DNA of 64,000 nt from Plantactinospora mayteni (GTDB lineage Bacteria > Actinomycetota > Actinomycetes > Mycobacteriales > Micromonosporaceae), in the NCBI RefSeq assembly GCF_016862935.1, contig NZ_BONX01000002.1:366917-430916 (forward strand), read 5' to 3'. Below are positions 33,294 to 41,792 of this stretch, piece by piece (within the stretch, counting starts at the first letter, position 1; the number at the start of each line of letters is the position of its first letter). The notes beneath the pieces were generated by a model, which was not told the origin of the DNA, searched no databases, and worked only from the letters and a program-made list of their open reading frames with translations. Position numbers and translations under genes: made by a program.

Positions 33294-34094
33294 ATGGAGA
33301 CCCTGGCGACGTTGTGGGAGACGTTCTTCGACCTGGAGTCGATGCGCGAGGCGCTGCCCGAGATGCTCACCGTCGGGCTGCCCAACACGCTGCTGCTGGC
33401 GCTGCTCTCCGCCATCCTGGGGACGCTGCTCGGCATGCTGCTGGCGATGGCCGGGCTGGCCCGGACCCGCTGGCTGCGCTGGCCGGCCCGGCTCTACACC
33501 GACGTGTTCCGGGGACTGCCGGCCGCCGTCACGATCCTGCTGATCGGGGTCGGGCTGGCCCCGCTCGGGCTCGCCTGGTGGGGACCGAACCCGTATCCGC
33601 TGGGCATCCTGGCGCTGTCGCTGATCGCGGCGGCGTACATCGGGGAGATCTTCCGGTCCGGCATCCAGAGCGTGGAGGCCAGTCAACTGGAGGCGACCCG
33701 GGCCCTGGGCCTGTCGCACGGTGCCGCCATGCGTTTGGTGATCATCCCGCAGGGCGTACGCCGGGTCCTGCCGGCCTGGGTCAACCAGCTCATCGCCCTG
33801 ATCAAGGACTCCAGCCTGGTCTACTTCCTCGGCCTCGTGGCCAGCCAGCGGGAGCTGTTCCGGATCGGCCAGGACTACGCGGCGAACACCGGCAACGAGT
33901 CCGCGCTGCTGCTCGCCGGGCTGTTCTACCTGGTCATCACCGTCCCGCTGACCCACCTGGTCAACTGGGTCGACCGACGGCTGCGGGACGGCCGGGCCGG
34001 TGGTCCGGAACCCGACTCCGACGATCCGGTGGCACTGGCCGGCGAGGCCGCGCCATCGACGGGTGGAAGTGGAAGGGAAACCCGGCATGCCTGA
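33294..34094 (+). CDS. Amino-acid ABC transporter permease
   Basis: This 266-residue membrane permease has about five transmembrane helices and the EAA loop EASQLEATRALGLSHGAAMRLVIIPQ (in the middle), which contacts the ATPase. VFRGLPAAVTILL is typical of the HisM/GlnP family. It is 33 bases after the binding-protein gene with AGGTGAG before the ATG; a TTG three bases earlier is an alternative. Its end overlaps the ATPase start by eight bases. Confidence 0.93.
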   Translation: METLATLWETFFDLESMREALPEMLTVGLPNTLLLALLSAILGTLLGMLLAMAGLARTRWLRWPARLYTDVFRGLPAAVTILLIGVGLAPLGLAWWGPNPYPLGILALSLIAAAYIGEIFRSGIQSVEASQLEATRALGLSHGAAMRLVIIPQGVRRVLPAWVNQLIALIKDSSLVYFLGLVASQRELFRIGQDYAANTGNESALLLAGLFYLVITVPLTHLVNWVDRRLRDGRAGGPEPDSDDPVALAGEAAPSTGGSGRETRHA

Positions 34095-34950
34095 GTCTGT
34101 CCGTCCGCCGGCATCGGCCCGGTCGGTGTCATCCGTCGAGCCCGCGTCGGCCGCAGGTTCGACGGCTTCCGACGGCTCGACGGCCTCCGTTGACTCGGCC
34201 GGGGCTGGGGCCGGTCCCGGATACGAGTCGGTGAGTGTCGCGACGCGGGACGTACACCTTTCGTTCGGCCGGCACCAGGTGCTGCGCGGCATCGACCTGG
34301 CGGTCGGCCGGGGCGAGACGGCGTGCGTCATCGGCCCTTCCGGCTCCGGGAAGTCCACCCTGCTGCGGGTCGTCAACCGGCTGCTGGAACCGGACCGGGG
34401 CGACGTACTGCTGGACGGCGTGAGCGTGCTCGACCAGGACCCGGACGCGCTGCGCCAGCGGATCGGCATGGTCTTCCAGCAGTTCAACCTGTTTCCGCAC
34501 ATGACGGTGCTGCGCAACGTCACGCTCGCGCTCCGGCAGCTCAAGAAGCTCTCCCGGGACGAGGCCACCGAGCTGGCGCTGCGCCAGCTCGACCTGGTCG
34601 GACTACGGCACAAGGCCGACGTCCGGCCCGGCAGGCTCTCCGGCGGCCAGCAGCAGCGGGTGGCCATCGCCCGCGCGCTGGCGATGTCGCCCCGGGTGAT
34701 GCTCTTCGACGAGGCGACCTCGGCGCTCGACCCCGAACTCGTCAAGGGCGTGCTCTCGCTGATGGCGGAGCTGGCCGGCCAGGGCATGACGATGCTGGTC
34801 GTCACCCACGAGATGGGCTTCGCCCGGCAGGTCGCCGACCAGGTCGTCTTCCTCGACCGGGGTCGGGTGGTCGAGGCCGGCCCACCCGCGCAGGTCTTCG
34901 AGGACCCGCGCAGCGAGCGGCTCGCACAGTTCCTCTCCCAGGTCCTTTGA
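34087..34950 (+). CDS. Amino-acid ABC transporter ATP-binding protein
   Basis: A 287-residue ATPase with Walker A GPSGSGKST, Q-loop VFQQFNLFPHMTVL, signature LSGGQQQR, Walker B RVMLFDEATSALDPE and the switch VVTHEMGFAR. It matches the GlnQ/HisP family. The first 45 residues are a Ser/Ala-rich extension absent from most homologues, so a start nearer VSVATRDVHLSFG cannot be excluded, but the ATG at 34087 overlaps the permease stop and is preceded by a purine-rich stretch. Confidence 0.93.
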   Translation: MPESVRPPASARSVSSVEPASAAGSTASDGSTASVDSAGAGAGPGYESVSVATRDVHLSFGRHQVLRGIDLAVGRGETACVIGPSGSGKSTLLRVVNRLLEPDRGDVLLDGVSVLDQDPDALRQRIGMVFQQFNLFPHMTVLRNVTLALRQLKKLSRDEATELALRQLDLVGLRHKADVRPGRLSGGQQQRVAIARALAMSPRVMLFDEATSALDPELVKGVLSLMAELAGQGMTMLVVTHEMGFARQVADQVVFLDRGRVVEAGPPAQVFEDPRSERLAQFLSQVL

Positions 34951-34951
34951 C

Positions 34952-35090
34952 GGGTTCCCGTCCGGTGACCCGTTCCGTCCGGTCGAGCAGGCCGCCGCGC
35001 GGGAGATGCTCGAAGAGACCGGCTGGCGGCCGTGACAGCAGGGGACCGAGACTCGAAGAGCTCGGCCACGAGAACGAGATGCCGTGAGTT
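34952..35090 (+). pseudogene. Nudix hydrolase relic
   Basis: Reading through from the last base of the ATPase frame, this stretch spells FPSGDPFRPVEQAAAREML and EETGWRP, then a stop (35033-35035). A second frame continues RGPRLEELGHENEMP. AAREMLEETGW is the core of a Nudix box. The glutamate expected eight residues before it is missing and no start is available, so it looks like a broken fragment. The rest of 35091-35286 shows no gene; it contains the AT-richer GTTATGTTGACC, which may belong to the promoter of the next gene pair. Confidence 0.45.
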
Positions 35091-35286
35091 CACCGCGACG
35101 CAACCGGTACATCGTTCGTTCGTGGTTTCCGCTGTTATGTTGACCCTCAGCTATTAAGGGGCCACGACGCCCTCTCTCCTCGCGCCATCCTCTGTAGGAT
35201 CGCCGGCACCGAGTTGCTGGGCGGAACCGATTCGCTGATCTGACCCGCTTGTGCCCCACTTGCAACGCCGGAAGGGACACTGATTC

Positions 35287-35655
35287 ATGTCATCGGGGAA
35301 TGACCGCATCGCGATCAGCGCGGAGCGGGTGGCGATGCATGCCAAGGTCTGGGAAACCCAGTCCGGAAACCTTGCCGACGTGGCCAGAATGCTGGACGGT
35401 CTGCAGTTTCGACACGTGACCGCGCCTACATTCGGTCCGGCGGTGACCGCACACGAAGGGCTCGTCACGGCGATGAGGGCCAAGTGCGCGGAGGGTGCGG
35501 CGGTCTGGTCGGCGCTGGCCCAGTTCCTCGGGATCACCTACCAGGTATATGACGACAACCAGCAGGAAGCGGTGCGGGCGCTGCACAGACTGCGGCAGGA
35601 TGCCGCCGATCAGCAGTCCCATCCGGCCCGCAGGATGTTGGGTGTGGCGCCGTGA
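35287..35655 (+). CDS. EspC/WXG100-like small helical protein
   Basis: A 122-residue helical protein of the ESX-secretion-associated EspC-like group. The opening IAISAERVAMHAKVWETQSG followed by two long helices resembles PF10824-type and WXG100-type proteins. A W-x-G motif is not present; the turn region reads SALAQFLGITY. GGAAGGGA lies before the ATG. It overlaps the next gene by GTGA, so the two are translated as a pair, as ESX substrate pairs often are. No ESX secretion machinery is in the window. Confidence 0.6.
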   Translation: MSSGNDRIAISAERVAMHAKVWETQSGNLADVARMLDGLQFRHVTAPTFGPAVTAHEGLVTAMRAKCAEGAAVWSALAQFLGITYQVYDDNQQEAVRALHRLRQDAADQQSHPARRMLGVAP

Positions 35656-36530
35656 CCACGCTGACCGGCGTGCCCGTGGTCGGAGGGCCGTTCGACGCGG
35701 AGGCCGCGCGCACGCAGGCAAAGGACCTGCTCCAGAAGCTAAGCACCTGGATCGACCAACTCGCAACGGCGATCGCCGCACTCAAGGATTCGGTGTGGAC
35801 GCAGGTTGCTGGCATCGGTAGCTGGCTGACGGAGGTGGTAAAGCTCGGCGAAGAACTCCTGCGCGGTGCCCGGGGACTCCTCGAAGAGGCGTGGGTCGTC
35901 CCATTCGCGCTGGTCAACGATATCGGCCTGTGGATGCAGATCCAGCACCGCGCCCAGAACATCCAGAACCACACGACCGAACGCGCGATCGACCGGAACG
36001 TGGCGCGCAGGGGCGAGGCCACGGACAAGCCGTGGGCGGGCCATCTCTACGACGCTTACACGTCCGAGATCCCGATCCAGAACGGAGCTATCCGGAACGT
36101 GTCCACGTTGGCGGAGAAGGCCGCGAACTCCCTCGCCGTCTGCTTCGCGGCAGGGATCACGATGTACGCGACGTGGCTGTCCGCCGTCTACCAGGCGGCC
36201 ACGTTCCTGATCCGGCTACGGCTCAACCCCACGCTGATCACGAGCGGCAGCGATTACTCGACCTTCGGCCGGCTAATAGTGACCGCGACAGCGGCCACGT
36301 ACGCGGCCAACCAGGCCATCGCGGCCCAGGCGAGCCGGCTGGCGACGCTGGCGGCTGACCGAGACGGGCTGACCCAGCCGGACCAGCCGCAACCCGGCCA
36401 CCTGGGTGCGGACGCCAACTGGCCGAACCCGTTCAACGACCGGTCGTTCGTGCGGGTAAAACTCGACCCGAGCGGCCGTCGGGTCCGGGTCGAGGGTGGG
36501 CCGGAGTACTCGATCAACAAGATCCCTTAG
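35652..36530 (+). CDS. Unknown protein paired with the EspC-like gene
   Basis: This 292-residue protein is not recognised. The N-terminal 75 residues are helical and WXG-like in pattern (DLLQKLSTWIDQLATAIAAL). A hydrophobic stretch at about 155-182 could be one membrane segment, followed by a second amphipathic stretch near 205-225. The last 50 residues, after a Pro/Gln-rich linker, include WPNPFNDRSFVRVKLDPSGRRVRVEGGPEYSINKIP, which looks like a small beta domain. It may be a larger ESX-linked or surface effector. Function unknown. Confidence 0.6.
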   Translation: MTTLTGVPVVGGPFDAEAARTQAKDLLQKLSTWIDQLATAIAALKDSVWTQVAGIGSWLTEVVKLGEELLRGARGLLEEAWVVPFALVNDIGLWMQIQHRAQNIQNHTTERAIDRNVARRGEATDKPWAGHLYDAYTSEIPIQNGAIRNVSTLAEKAANSLAVCFAAGITMYATWLSAVYQAATFLIRLRLNPTLITSGSDYSTFGRLIVTATAATYAANQAIAAQASRLATLAADRDGLTQPDQPQPGHLGADANWPNPFNDRSFVRVKLDPSGRRVRVEGGPEYSINKIP

Positions 36531-36578
36531 CCGCGCGCCGCATTTTGTTGTGCTTGAGTTCTTGGGATCGTTACAGCT

Positions 36579-36604
36579 CCGGTCAACCTGCGTAGGTTGA
36601 CCGG
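36579..36604. terminator. Bidirectional terminator hairpin
   Basis: CCGGTCAACCT and AGGTTGACCGG form a perfect 11-base stem with a GCGT loop. It sits between two converging genes and abuts the P450 stop codon, which suits both directions. Confidence 0.75.
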
Positions 36605-37798
36605 TCAGCCGCGCAGGTCGACCGGAAGTGCCGACAGGCCACGCAGCAGCAGGCTGGACCGCCAGGAGACCTTCTCCGGCGGCACCGCCAGCCGCATGTC
36701 GGGGAACCGGCGGGCCAGTGCGCCGAAGGCGATCTGCCCCTCCAGCCGGGCCAGCGGTGCGCCGAGGCAGTAGTGGATGCCGTGTCCGAAGGCGAGGTTG
36801 GGGGTGGCCGGGCGCTCCAGGTCCAGCCGGTCCGGGTCGGCGAACCGCTCCGCGTCCCGGTTCGCCGAGAGCAGGGCCACCAGCACCGACGCGCCCTCGG
36901 GAATGATCCGGCCGCCCAGCTCGACCGGCTCCATCGCGGTCCGGAACGAGGCGTTCTGCACCGGGCCCTCGTAGCGCAGTACCTCCTCGATCGTCCTGGG
37001 CAGCAGCTCCGGTTCGGCCACCACCCGGGCCCACCGCTCCGGCTCGGCCAACAGCAGCAGCATGCCGTTGCCGATCAGGTTGACGGTGGTCTCGTGCCCG
37101 GCGATCAGGAACAGGTAGACCATCGAGACGAGTTCGTCGTCGGTGAGCCGGTCGCCCTGCTCGTGTACGGCGATCAGCGCGGAGAGCAGGTCGTCGGCCG
37201 GGCGCTCGCGCTTGGCCGCCAGCAGCGTACGGATGTAGTCGACGATCGCGGTCAGCGCGGGCGGCAGTCCGGCCGGGTTCATCGGGCCGGTGACGATCGC
37301 ATCCGTCCAGCCACGGAAGTCGGCCTGGTCCTCGGCCGGCACCCCGAGCAGTTCGCAGATCACCTGGATCGGCAGCGGAAAGGCGAAGCGGTCGATCAGG
37401 TCCACCTGCTCGGCGTCGGCGATGCCGTCCAGCAACCGCTCGGCCAGCTCCTCGATCCGGGGGCGCAGCGCGGCCACCCGACGCGCGGTGAACGCGCCGG
37501 AGACCAGCCTCCGCAGCCGGGTGTGGTCGGGCGGGTTCAGCGCCAGCATGTGCCGGCCGACCGCCCGGGCCACGTCGTCCGGGATCATGCCCCGATAGCT
37601 GAACCCGCCGGCCGAGGTGGTCTTGGCCAGCCGCGGGTCGCTCAGGGCCCGCTGGGCGTCCTCGTAGCGGGTCACGACCCAGGCGGTGGCGCCGGTCGGC
37701 AGCGCGACCTCCACGACCGGGCTGTCCCGGCGCAGTTGGGCGAGCACCCGGTGCAGATCGGCGGTGGACCCGAACGGATTGGCAACGGTGGTCGACAT
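36605..37798 (-). CDS. Cytochrome P450
   Basis: A 397-residue class I bacterial P450. The I-helix reads FLIAGHETT, the ExxR helix TIEEVLRYEGPVQ, and the heme loop FGHGIHYCLGAPLARLEG with ligand Cys344. Length is normal. It is probably a secondary-metabolite type (CYP105/107-like by appearance, not assigned). No ferredoxin gene is adjacent. It stands alone between a terminator and the repeat-rich upstream region, 13 kb from the PKS operon, so a joint pathway is only a possibility. ATG 37798 has GGGGAG upstream. Confidence 0.94.
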   Translation of the reverse strand: MSTTVANPFGSTADLHRVLAQLRRDSPVVEVALPTGATAWVVTRYEDAQRALSDPRLAKTTSAGGFSYRGMIPDDVARAVGRHMLALNPPDHTRLRRLVSGAFTARRVAALRPRIEELAERLLDGIADAEQVDLIDRFAFPLPIQVICELLGVPAEDQADFRGWTDAIVTGPMNPAGLPPALTAIVDYIRTLLAAKRERPADDLLSALIAVHEQGDRLTDDELVSMVYLFLIAGHETTVNLIGNGMLLLLAEPERWARVVAEPELLPRTIEEVLRYEGPVQNASFRTAMEPVELGGRIIPEGASVLVALLSANRDAERFADPDRLDLERPATPNLAFGHGIHYCLGAPLARLEGQIAFGALARRFPDMRLAVPPEKVSWRSSLLLRGLSALPVDLRG

Positions 37799-37903
37799 CG
37801 TCTCCCCCACACGACGACGGGATGGCCCGGCGGCCGGGAGCGGATCCGGGCTCCCTCCTATGTTGCCACCGTCGGCAGCGGCCCGGCGCCCCGCCGCCGA
37901 CCG

Positions 37904-38010
37904 GCCCCGGACCACCCGGGCCCCGGACCACCCGGGCCGTGGTCACCCGGGCCGTGGTCACCCGGGCCGTGGTCACCCGGGCCTTCGTCACCTGGGCCTC
38001 GGTCACCCGG
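37904..38010. repeat. Degenerate 15-16 bp tandem repeat, seven units
   Basis: Two 16-base units (GCCCCGGACCACCCGG) are followed by five 15-base units, three of them identical (GCCGTGGTCACCCGG) and two diverged. It lies in the 283-base gap between the divergent P450 and maltokinase-cap genes. The period is a multiple of three and the frame is open, giving PGHGP-like repeats, but no start or homology supports coding. Confidence 0.85.
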
Positions 38011-38081
38011 CGCCGAAGAAGCCGCAACCCGCCCCTTGCGGAACTGGATGGTCGTCACCGGTGCCGGCTACGATCTCGCGC

Positions 38082-38720
38082 ATGGCGCTGCTGCACCGGG
38101 CCCAAATACACCCCGGCAAACTCGAACTCCTGGCGGACTGGCTGCCCGGCCGGCGCTGGTACCAGGGTCCGGCACCGGCCGACGTCGTCCGCGTCGCGAG
38201 CTCCCGGTTCGACGACCCGGACGGAGCGGTCGGGATCGAGACGATGCTGGTCAGGTCCGCTGACGGGCCGATACTCCAGGTCCCGCTCACCTATCGCGAC
38301 GCACCCCTGCCCGGTGGCGACGACTGGCTGGTCGGCACCACCGAGCACTCGGTACTCGGCCGCCGCTGGGTGTACGACGCCTGCGGCGACCCGGTGTACG
38401 CCTGCGCACTGGCCGGCGCGATCGTCACCGGTGGCTGCCAGGCGGAGGAGTTCTTCGAGGTCGACGGCGTACGCCAGATCCGCGAGCCGAGCATGACCGT
38501 GGCCGGCAGCGGCACCCCGGGCAGTACCGTGCTGCCGGTGCAGGTGATCCGGCGGGTCGTCGAGGACGACGAGCGCACCACCATCGTCACGGACGCGGTA
38601 GAACTCGCCGTCGTCCGCCGCCCCGGTGCCGGGGCCGAGGGGCCGAGCACCGCCACGCTCTCCGGCACCTGGCCCGGCCAGCCGACCCCGCTGCCGCTGG
38701 CGTACGCCGTCCCGCGCTGA
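38082..38720 (+). CDS. Maltokinase N-terminal cap-like protein
   Basis: A 212-residue protein that resembles the N-terminal cap domain of mycobacterial maltokinase without the kinase part: HPGKLELLADWLPGRRWYQG near the start, ETMLVRSADGPILQVPLTYRDAPL, and EHSVLGRRWVYDACGDPVYACALAGAIVTGG in the middle. Stand-alone proteins of this kind are common in actinomycetes and their role is not established. The ATG at 38082 is chosen over the longer open frame to the left, which runs through the tandem repeat. Confidence 0.7.
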   Translation: MALLHRAQIHPGKLELLADWLPGRRWYQGPAPADVVRVASSRFDDPDGAVGIETMLVRSADGPILQVPLTYRDAPLPGGDDWLVGTTEHSVLGRRWVYDACGDPVYACALAGAIVTGGCQAEEFFEVDGVRQIREPSMTVAGSGTPGSTVLPVQVIRRVVEDDERTTIVTDAVELAVVRRPGAGAEGPSTATLSGTWPGQPTPLPLAYAVPR

Positions 38721-38763
38721 AGCCGGGGCCTCCCGTCCGCCGATCCGGCACTACCCTCCGGCT

Positions 38764-39402
38764 GTGAGCCCTGCACGCAAGGACGGCATCCGGCGCCGGA
38801 CGGAACTCCTCGACGCCGCACTGCGCTGTTTCGACGAGCGCGGACTGCTGGCGACCGGGATCGAGGACATCCGCCGGGCCGCCGGCGCCAGCCCGTCCAG
38901 CGTCTACCACCTCTTCGGCGGCCTCCAGGATCTCACCGCCGCGCTGCTGGTCCGGACCTTCGAGCGGCTGTGCCGGCAGTTGACCGCCGACGTGACCGCG
39001 ACCGCCACGGCCGGGGAGGCGGTACGCGCGCTGGTCGGCTCGCATCTGGGTTGGGTCGCGGAGCATCGCGCCGAGGCCCGGTTCCTCTACCAGGCGACGG
39101 CGCTGGAGTTGGCCGCCGGGCACTCCGCAGAGCTGGCCGCCGTGAAGGCGGAGTTGCGAGCACCGATCATGGCGCACCTGGCCGCCTTCGGCGACCGCGG
39201 CGAGTTGCCGGACTGGACCGCCCAGCAGTTCGAGACGGTGGTGCTCGGGCCTAGCCACGAGGTGAGCCGCCGCGTCCTCGCCACCGGCGTCGGTGACCTG
39301 GACTGGGCCCGGGCGGTACTGCCGGAGCTGGCCTGGCGGACCATCCGGGCGGCCATCGAGGTCGATGCCGACGCCGACACCGACACCGACACCGAGAGCT
39401 AA
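38764..39402 (+). CDS. TetR-family regulator
   Basis: A 212-residue regulator. The DNA-binding region is at 5-55: RRRTELLDAALRCFDERGLLATGIEDIRRAAGASPSSVYHLFGG, a textbook TetR helix-turn-helix. The C-terminal ligand domain is typical in length, and the tail ends in an Asp/Thr repeat (DADADTDTDTES). It starts with GTG 43 bases after the previous gene. Its likely targets are the reductase just downstream or itself. Confidence 0.92.
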   Translation: MSPARKDGIRRRTELLDAALRCFDERGLLATGIEDIRRAAGASPSSVYHLFGGLQDLTAALLVRTFERLCRQLTADVTATATAGEAVRALVGSHLGWVAEHRAEARFLYQATALELAAGHSAELAAVKAELRAPIMAHLAAFGDRGELPDWTAQQFETVVLGPSHEVSRRVLATGVGDLDWARAVLPELAWRTIRAAIEVDADADTDTDTES

Positions 39403-39438
39403 GTGGAATGTTCTTCCAATTGGTCGTATCGTCGAGGG

Positions 39439-39951
39439 ATGAAAACGATCCTGTATGCCTCGCTGACCGCGAACGGCCACGTCGTACGCTCCGGCCCTGA
39501 CCACGAGATCCCGCCAGAGGTGCTCACCGACTTCATCGGGCAGGTCCGGCAGCACCGCAACCTCGTCGTCGGGCGCCGGACCTTCGACCTCGTCTCGGCC
39601 GGTGGCGGTGGCGGTGGCGGCGCGTTCGCGGGCGTCGAGGTCGTCGTGCTCTCCCGGCACGCGCCGGCACCACGCGGCGGGTACGTCGTCGTCGCCTCCC
39701 CCGCCGACGCGCTACGACACCTGGCCGACCGGGGGCATCACACGGCACTGCTGGGCGGCGGCGCGACGACGAACAACGCCTTCCTCGCCGAGGATCTCGT
39801 CGACGAGTGCTACCTGAACGTCGCCCCGGCCCTGACCGGGAACGGCGGCGGCATGGCGCTGCCCGCCGGGCGGCACGCCGCCCTGCACCTGCTCGACGTA
39901 CGCCGACTGGGCGGGGACATCGTGCAACTGCACCACCGGGTGGCCCGGTAG
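39439..39951 (+). CDS. RibD/dihydrofolate-reductase-like protein
   Basis: A 170-residue protein of the RibD_C/DHFR-like reductase family common in actinomycetes. The opening MKTILYASLTANGHV, the NLVVGRRTFDLVS segment (GRKTY-like NADPH site) and LLGGGATTNNAFLAEDLVDECYLNVAPALTGNG support this. It has a run of eight glycines around 55-62. It lies 36 bases after the TetR gene and is probably regulated by it. The substrate is unknown. Confidence 0.8.
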   Translation: MKTILYASLTANGHVVRSGPDHEIPPEVLTDFIGQVRQHRNLVVGRRTFDLVSAGGGGGGGAFAGVEVVVLSRHAPAPRGGYVVVASPADALRHLADRGHHTALLGGGATTNNAFLAEDLVDECYLNVAPALTGNGGGMALPAGRHAALHLLDVRRLGGDIVQLHHRVAR

Positions 39952-40002
39952 CCGGCGAAGGTTGACGTCAGGGCGCGTCAATCCACATCGGACTGATCCT
40001 CG

Positions 40003-40422
40003 TCAGGTGTCTGCGGGCCGCTCGGCGGGGAGCGGGAAGTAGTCGCGGAGCCTCGCGATCCGGCCGGCACGGACCCGGAAGATCTGCACCAGGGACATGG
40101 TCGCGCGTTGCCCGGTCGGCGTGACGAGGACGCTGTCGATCTCGACCACGAAGACGTCGGGATCGGCGGTCTCGTGCAGCACGTACCCGGACTCCGCCGC
40201 GTCGACCGTGCCCTGGAAGGCCGGCTCCCGGTGGTACGCGCCGATGCCGGCCCGGATCGCCTCCCGGCCGACCAGCCGGCGCGGCAGCGGATGACCGTCC
40301 GGCACCAGCGGTGCCTCGTATTCACCGTCGTCGGTGAACAGGCCGGCCATCGCCTCGGGGTCGCGGCTGATCGCACCGGCGTAGACGTACCGTTCGAAGA
40401 TTTCTCTGTGGGTGAGGGTCAC
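40003..40422 (-). CDS. SnoaL/NTF2-like protein
   Basis: A 139-residue cone-shaped NTF2-fold protein: REIFERYVYAGAISRDPEAMAGLFTDDGEYEAPL at the start and LVQIFRVRAGRIARLRDYFPL at the end fit the SnoaL-like polyketide-cyclase/limonene-epoxide-hydrolase group. The reaction cannot be assigned. GTG start; a strong hairpin upstream separates it from the dehydrogenase gene. Confidence 0.8.
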   Translation of the reverse strand: MTLTHREIFERYVYAGAISRDPEAMAGLFTDDGEYEAPLVPDGHPLPRRLVGREAIRAGIGAYHREPAFQGTVDAAESGYVLHETADPDVFVVEIDSVLVTPTGQRATMSLVQIFRVRAGRIARLRDYFPLPAERPADT

Positions 40423-40445
40423 TTTCTCCAGCCTACCGACCGCCG

Positions 40446-40488
40446 GCCACCCCGCCCCGACAGTCCAGGACGGTCGGGGCAGGGTGGC
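40446..40488 (-). terminator. Terminator after the imine-reductase-like gene
   Basis: GCCACCCCGCCCCGAC (40446-40461) pairs with GTCGGGGCAGGGTGGC (40473-40488), 16 bases with one mismatch and an 11-base loop. It lies 30 bases after the stop of the dehydrogenase gene. Confidence 0.75.
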
Positions 40489-40517
40489 TACCGGAGGTCC
40501 GAACCGGCCGTACCCGC

Positions 40518-41405
40518 TCAGCGGCGGCCGAGGAGTTCGGCGACCCGGAGGAAGCCGTCGGTGCCGTGGCCGAGCCCGATCACCCGGCGGGCCAGCCCCT
40601 CGACCGCCCGCATCACGCTCGCGTCGATCCCGTGCGCCTCCGACGTGTGCACGATGTGTGCCATGGTCGAGGCCGCCGAGGTGATCGGATTGTCCTCACC
40701 GGAGTAGCTGCCGTCCGCCACCTGCGCCGCCGTGCCTTCGAAGATCGGCGGCAGGATCGCACCGATGCCCTTGGCGAACGGCGCGAGTTCCCGCGCGGTG
40801 ACCCCCTCCGCCCTGGCCACCGCCAACGCGTGGGCCCAACCCGCCATCGAGGTCCAGAAGATGTCCAGCAGCGCGATGTCGTACGCCGCCGCCCGGCCGA
40901 TCTCCTCGCCGACGTGGGTGTGGGTGCCACCCAGGCGCTCCAGCACCGGACGGTGCCGCTGGTAGAGATCGCCCGGCCCGCTGTGGATGAAGACCCCGTG
41001 CGGGGTACCGATGGTCGTGGTCGGCGTCATGATCGCACCGTCCAGGTAGCCGATGCCGTGCTCGGCGGCCCAGGCCGCGACCTCCCGGGCCCGGCCCGGA
41101 GTGTCCGCGCTGAGGTTCGCCACCGTACGACCCTTGAGCGCGTCGGCGACGGCGTCGGTCCGGAGGATGGCGTCCGCCGCGTCGTTGTTCACCACGCAGA
41201 CAACGGTCAGGTCGCTGGCGGCGACCGCCTCCGCCGCCGAGCCGGCACCGACCGCGCCCCGCTCGACCAGGGCCGTCTCCCGGCCGGGAGTCCGGTTCCA
41301 GACCGTCGTGCGCAGGCCGGCGTCCAGGAACGCGCCGGTCAGGGCCCGGCCCATCGGTCCCAGACCGAGTACCGTGACAGCGGACTGTTCGGGGTGCGAG
41401 GACAT
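40518..41405 (-). CDS. NAD(P)-dependent beta-hydroxyacid dehydrogenase / imine reductase-like
   Basis: This 295-residue protein has the Rossmann start VTVLGLGPMGRALTGAFLDAG and the long C-terminal helical domain of the 6-phosphogluconate/imine-reductase family. The sequence NLSADTPGRAREVAAWAAEHGIGYLDGAIMTPTTTIG is characteristic. The usual catalytic lysine of hydroxyacid dehydrogenases is not evident in the region AAAYDIALLDIFWTS, where many imine reductases carry another residue, which favours the latter group. It is transcribed divergently from an HxlR regulator 45 bases away. CAGGAG precedes the ATG. Confidence 0.85.
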   Translation of the reverse strand: MSSHPEQSAVTVLGLGPMGRALTGAFLDAGLRTTVWNRTPGRETALVERGAVGAGSAAEAVAASDLTVVCVVNNDAADAILRTDAVADALKGRTVANLSADTPGRAREVAAWAAEHGIGYLDGAIMTPTTTIGTPHGVFIHSGPGDLYQRHRPVLERLGGTHTHVGEEIGRAAAYDIALLDIFWTSMAGWAHALAVARAEGVTARELAPFAKGIGAILPPIFEGTAAQVADGSYSGEDNPITSAASTMAHIVHTSEAHGIDASVMRAVEGLARRVIGLGHGTDGFLRVAELLGRR

Positions 41406-41450
41406 ACGTGTACTCCTGAACTGGTGTGGACTGGCATGAAGAGGACGTAG

Positions 41451-41792
41451 ATGACGCGCAGCCGGGCCCGGGATCTGAACGTCTGCGGGGTGACCGCCGC
41501 GATCGCCGTGATCGACGGCAAGTGGAAGACTGCCCTGCTCTGGCTGCTGGAATCCGGCCCGCACCGCCCCGCCGAGCTGCGCCGACGGCTGCCGGGCCTC
41601 ACCGAGAAGGTGCTGACCCAGGCGCTACGCGAGATGGAGGGCGACGGGCTGGTGCACCGGGAGGTGCACGACGTACTGCCGCTGAAGACCGTCTATTCGT
41701 TGACCCCGTTCGGCCGCGACCTCGCCGAGGCGGTGGCGCCGCTCTCCGAGTGGGGGCACCGCCGCCTGGACAAGCTCGGCGCCGCCCAGTGA
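41451..41792 (+). CDS. HxlR-family regulator
   Basis: A 113-residue winged helix-turn-helix protein: VCGVTAAIAVIDGKWKTALLWLL, RPAELRRRLPGLTEKVLTQALREMEGDGLVHREV and YSLTPFGRDL are textbook HxlR. Cys12 is at the position of the redox- or electrophile-sensing cysteine of the family. It probably represses the divergent dehydrogenase gene. Its TGA overlaps the first bases of a dispersed repeat element, which may have been inserted exactly at the gene end. Confidence 0.92.
   Translation: MTRSRARDLNVCGVTAAIAVIDGKWKTALLWLLESGPHRPAELRRRLPGLTEKVLTQALREMEGDGLVHREVHDVLPLKTVYSLTPFGRDLAEAVAPLSEWGHRRLDKLGAAQ

Noticed and set aside
36605..37798. P450 as tailoring enzyme of the PKS cluster
   Set aside because: It is 13 kb away on a separate transcript, with housekeeping genes between; nothing links them.
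37904..38010. CRISPR array
   Set aside because: Repeats are contiguous with no unique spacers and are only 15-16 bases long.
37686..38081. In-frame extension of the maltokinase-cap gene through the tandem repeats
   Set aside because: The extension is low complexity, unlike the family, and overlaps the P450 promoter region; the ATG at 38082 fits the family start.
39967..39984. TTGACG-N8-CGTCAA hairpin between the RibD-like and SnoaL-like genes
   Set aside because: A six-base stem with AT ends is too weak to call as a terminator.
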